The notes beneath the pieces were generated by a model, which worked only from the letters and a program-made list of their open reading frames with translations, was not told where the DNA came from and made no database searches. Both the position numbers and the translations under genes were made by a program. This document shows, piece by piece, positions 61,024 through 64,000 of a stretch of 64,000 nt of DNA (its first letter is position 1; each line of letters starts with the position of its first letter). The stretch comes from Bacilli bacterium (GTDB lineage: Bacteria > Bacillota_I > Bacilli_A > ML615J-28 > CAG-313), in assembly GCA_900752975.1 (NCBI GenBank), contig CAADXH010000018.1, positions 148,720 to 212,719 on the forward strand, in the 5' to 3' direction.

Positions 61024-62757
61024 ATGGCTATTTTTTCTGATTTAGAATTAATGGGGATCATGAATGAAGCAGATGATGAAGACAGTTATAAAGATACTGT
61101 AAAAAAGAACGCTAGAGACCTTAAAGATAAATCTAGTGAATTAGGTAAACGTGCCAAAAACAATACATGGATTGGTAAAAAGATGGCTGATAAAAAATCC
61201 GGTACTCAAACGGTTACATTCAAAGAAGATGCTGATGGTAATATTGTTGGTTGTTCTCTAGAAGAAGGAATTAGCAAACAAAAACATAAAGAATCTAGAT
61301 TTGAAGTAAAAATTGGGGATAAAGGAAGTCAAAAGAAAAAAGAAAAAGTTACTGGTCATCGACATTACGATTTTGAATTTGGTCTTGGTAATAGACGAGT
61401 AAAAGATTCCTATGATAGAAAGTATATTAAACTTGAAGATGATGAAGCTTTGGAGGAAGCTAAGAAAGCTGATCCTGAACAAATCACTAGAGATCTTACT
61501 AATAAGACTGCGGTTAATATTGAAAAACAAAAACAAGAATGGGAATCAGAGCCTGGTGCTAAAACTGGTGAAGCTATCGGTAATGCTATTACCGGTGGTA
61601 ATTTTGTTAATGCTGCTGGTAAAAAGATAGGAAAAGGTATCGGATCTAAAGTAGATGATATTATTCATAGAAAGAAGAAAGAAAGACAAAAACTAAAAGA
61701 AGATGCAGAAGTAATCTATCGGTCTCCAGAATATACACATGCAATTAATGAATTCTTTGATTTTACCGATAGAGAAACTCGTAAAGTTCTTCTTGCTGTT
61801 AATGAAGCTGATCAGAATAAGATTCTTGTTTCTCTGACATCTAAATTATACGATAATGTCGTAGATAAAGTAGATGATATTGACTTTGGTGAAATTGAAA
61901 TGACCAAGGGTTCTATTACAAAACTGTCCAATTATAATACACTTATAAATTGTCTACAGACAATGCATCAACTTCTTATCGAATTTAAACAAGATACATA
62001 TCCTGTAGATACAATCAATGAATGTATTGACAATTTGATTGATAGTCAAGATATCTGGATAAAAGCATATGCAGTAAATGCTGAACTTCCAATGATTACA
62101 TATAATACAATGGTGTTAGCCGTAATTGAAGCTACATCCTATATGGTATCTATGTGTGTAGAATTTGTTAAAGCACCATCTGAAGATACAATGAAAGTAA
62201 TGATTGATAAATCTGCTTTAACAAAATCAAAAGGTCATATGATTTTCAAGAATATTGAATCATTCAATAGTGCTTATAATAAGGGTCAAGTTGAAAAAAC
62301 TATGATGCATATTCTTGACGAAACTGCAAAGAAGAAAAACTTTGTTGGATTTGGTATTTATGGCGGAATTGGTGTCGGTGCTGCAGTTATCGGAATTGCA
62401 GGTTTATTATTCTGCATTATTCCAGTAATCAGAGAACTTATCTTTCTTTTTTATTATAATAGAGTACGGGTTGCTGACTTCTTTGAAGTACAAGCTGACT
62501 TACTACAAGTAAATGCATATAATGTACAGAATAACAGACTTGACTTGACGAAAGAAGAAAGAAAGAATATTTCTTCTAAACAAATGAAAACTGCTGAAAA
62601 GTTTAGAAAAGTTTCTAGATTTGTTGCAGTAGAAACTTCCGGAGCTGAACCAAAAGCTGCGAAAGATATTAAAAAAGAAGATAACAAGAAATACAAAGTA
62701 AGTGATATTGTGGATGAATTGCCAGATTCTGCTGCATCAAGTTCATCTCTATTTTAA
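61024..62757 (+). CDS. Helical protein with hydrophobic hairpin, probable internal virion protein
   Basis: A 577-residue protein; AAAGGAGG precedes ATG 61024. The first 230 residues are charged, with many Lys/Glu and Gly turns; residues about 245-435 are helical. At about 440-480 a Gly-rich hydrophobic stretch (Gly-Gly-Ile-Gly-Val-Gly-Ala-Ala-Val-Ile-Gly-Ile-Ala, then Leu-Phe-Cys-Ile-Ile-Pro-Val-Ile) forms one or two membrane segments, followed by a helical basic domain. The layout mirrors the 16841 protein. It starts with an acidic N-terminal peptide containing Met-Asn-Glu-Ala. May be packaged and ejected, or form part of a membrane-inserting complex; no homologue recognised. Confidence 0.5.
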   Translation: MAIFSDLELMGIMNEADDEDSYKDTVKKNARDLKDKSSELGKRAKNNTWIGKKMADKKSGTQTVTFKEDADGNIVGCSLEEGISKQKHKESRFEVKIGDKGSQKKKEKVTGHRHYDFEFGLGNRRVKDSYDRKYIKLEDDEALEEAKKADPEQITRDLTNKTAVNIEKQKQEWESEPGAKTGEAIGNAITGGNFVNAAGKKIGKGIGSKVDDIIHRKKKERQKLKEDAEVIYRSPEYTHAINEFFDFTDRETRKVLLAVNEADQNKILVSLTSKLYDNVVDKVDDIDFGEIEMTKGSITKLSNYNTLINCLQTMHQLLIEFKQDTYPVDTINECIDNLIDSQDIWIKAYAVNAELPMITYNTMVLAVIEATSYMVSMCVEFVKAPSEDTMKVMIDKSALTKSKGHMIFKNIESFNSAYNKGQVEKTMMHILDETAKKKNFVGFGIYGGIGVGAAVIGIAGLLFCIIPVIRELIFLFYYNRVRVADFFEVQADLLQVNAYNVQNNRLDLTKEERKNISSKQMKTAEKFRKVSRFVAVETSGAEPKAAKDIKKEDNKKYKVSDIVDELPDSAASSSSLF

Positions 62758-62775
62758 ACAGAGGAGGTAAAACAA

Positions 62776-64000
62776 TTGGGTATTTATACTTCTAATAGAT
62801 ATTTTGGTGAAGCATATGATTATGCTTCCGAAATTCCAATGAATGAAGCATATGATGCTGCATTCGGTTGTGCACATATCTTAGCTGATTGTCAGCGTAA
62901 TGATATGGCTATTTTCGAAAGTTCGATTTTAGGAGATATTGCTGAAGTCCGTTCTATCCAAGAAGGATATGGATATGTAAATGAAAATGCATTTACAGAT
63001 TTGATCAAGAAGATTATCGAAACCTTTAAGAAATTGATTGCTAAGATCAAGGGTATCTTCGCTGCGTTTATTGCAAAGATTACTGGTGCATTTAAAGATG
63101 GCAAGGACTTGGTAAAGAAATATGAAAAACAAATTATCAAGTATTCTAACTGGAAGGGCTTTAAGTGTAAGAAGATCAGAATTCCGAAGAGTACTAATGT
63201 GAATATTAAATCTGCTGTTAATACCTTATTTAAGTATGATGAAAATGGTACTGGTATTCAAGTGAACTATTCTTTTACTCTTGGAACTGGGAGTGGTTTG
63301 AATTCATTTAATCCAATTCCTGGTCATACTGAATATAACGCTACCAAAGGTGTAAAAGCCATCGATGATGCAGATGCAGAAGATCTAAAAAATGCTATTG
63401 TAGAAAATTATCTAGAAGGTGGTATTTGTAAAGATCTTACTGAACTTCATGAAAACGTAATGGATCATCTATTCGATGATGAAGATGATATTGACGATGA
63501 TGATGTAAAGTCTGGTTCTTATTTCTCTACAGCATGGATTAAACAAGTACTTAATGAAGGTGAAAAGTGGACAAAAGACATTAAGAAATTTAATGATAGA
63601 GTAGAGAAGAATATCAATACTATCGTTGACAATCTTAATAAAGATGACGATAATCTTGCAAAATTTATGTCTAAACATCCAGGAGAAGTTAGACTTAAAG
63701 GTAAATCAGCGATAGCTAAATTATCATATGATAATAATTCCGGTAATGGTAGAATTTCAAAAAGTTCTGGAACTGATTTCGAAAATAACAATGATATTGA
63801 AATTAATACCGATAAAAAAAGTAATGCTTTTGGAACAACTGAAAATATTCAGAAGTTAATTCATGCTCTCCAAAAGCTTGCTGGAAATGAACAAGAAGTT
63901 ATTGCTAAGGTCACTTCTGAATACATGGAAGTAAATAAGTTTGTACTTGCTCAGGCTCGTAAGGTATGGACAGCAGCAGCTGCTTGGTCTTCTGGTGTTC
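62776..64000 (+). CDS. Unknown virion-type protein, TTG start, 3' partial
   Basis: The frame is open from TTG 62776 to the window end, at least 408 residues. TTG is chosen because GAGGAGGTAAAACAA lies just upstream, 3 bases after the previous stop; the first in-frame ATG, at 62839, has no such site. Residues 1-12 read Met-Gly-Ile-Tyr-Thr-Ser-Asn-Arg-Tyr-Phe-Gly-Glu. Residues about 78-115 are a basic amphipathic helix (Ile-Ile-Glu-Thr-Phe-Lys-Lys-Leu-Ile-Ala-Lys-Ile-Lys-Gly-Ile-Phe) that could bind membrane, capsid or DNA. The following part is alpha/beta with an acidic loop (Asp-Asp-Glu-Asp-Asp-Ile-Asp-Asp-Asp-Asp). Cotranscribed with the 61024 gene. Confidence 0.6.
   Translation, partial: MGIYTSNRYFGEAYDYASEIPMNEAYDAAFGCAHILADCQRNDMAIFESSILGDIAEVRSIQEGYGYVNENAFTDLIKKIIETFKKLIAKIKGIFAAFIAKITGAFKDGKDLVKKYEKQIIKYSNWKGFKCKKIRIPKSTNVNIKSAVNTLFKYDENGTGIQVNYSFTLGTGSGLNSFNPIPGHTEYNATKGVKAIDDADAEDLKNAIVENYLEGGICKDLTELHENVMDHLFDDEDDIDDDDVKSGSYFSTAWIKQVLNEGEKWTKDIKKFNDRVEKNINTIVDNLNKDDDNLAKFMSKHPGEVRLKGKSAIAKLSYDNNSGNGRISKSSGTDFENNNDIEINTDKKSNAFGTTENIQKLIHALQKLAGNEQEVIAKVTSEYMEVNKFVLAQARKVWTAAAAWSSGV

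Noticed and set aside
1..64000. Recoding of TAG or TGA as sense in this window
   Set aside because: Large genes are open under the standard code, TGA acts as stop in three genes with the next gene placed accordingly, and no gene needs an internal stop to be read through.

Overview
The window is part of a large, AT-rich genome of a contractile-tailed (myovirus-type) double-stranded DNA phage. The evidence is a tail sheath gene followed directly by a tail tube gene, a T4 gp20-like portal, a major capsid protein, baseplate-type genes and a 5147-residue tape-measure-like protein. That protein carries five wall-degrading modules, which points to a Gram-positive host, most likely a low-GC Bacillota. 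Nearly every gene has a strong AGGAGG-type ribosome binding site. The standard bacterial code holds: 32 of the 35 genes whose 3' end lies in the window stop with TAA, three with TGA and none with TAG. The phage encodes its own family B DNA polymerase, helicase, RusA-like resolvase and at least one piece of a multisubunit RNA polymerase, so this is probably a fraction of a jumbo phage genome. I cannot name the phage.

Layout. 1-8082 (+): tail fibre or baseplate-appended proteins, a small membrane protein, sheath and tube. 8121-10430 (-): portal, alone. 10648-11097 (+): small acidic protein behind a structured leader. 11153-13816 (-): N-terminal half of DNA polymerase B plus an unknown gene. 14083-23934 (+): an AT-hook protein, several probable virion proteins, an acidic repeat protein, the major capsid protein and an HEXXH metalloprotease. 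24018-29797 (-): two unknown genes, a DEAH helicase, the C-terminal part of RNA polymerase beta' and a small basic protein. 29978-32077 (+): C-terminal half of DNA polymerase B. 32125-32646 (-): a small protein made of a tandem duplication. 32917-52163 (+): the giant tape-measure/lysin protein, a baseplate or tube-cap candidate, the RusA-like resolvase and a small protein. 52201-58884 (-): a helical protein, a giant baseplate wedge protein and a further structural protein. 59062-64000 (+): four probable virion proteins, the last running off the edge.

The most notable points are these. The DNA polymerase is divided between two genes on opposite strands 16 kb apart, broken between palm motifs A and B, and the two genes share an ACGTATTACGT element just upstream of their starts. 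A 57-bp element recurs nearly perfectly, as an inverted copy, between portal/small gene and tape-measure/small gene; a third, looser copy lies at another divergent junction, so it is probably a bidirectional promoter. The tape-measure protein joins C39-like, glucosaminidase-like, SGNH, lysozyme-like and NlpC/P60-like modules through recurring SGRGK-type linkers. A zinc metalloprotease gene follows the capsid gene where a maturation protease would be expected. I saw no tRNA, rRNA, CRISPR array, insertion sequence or terminase gene.
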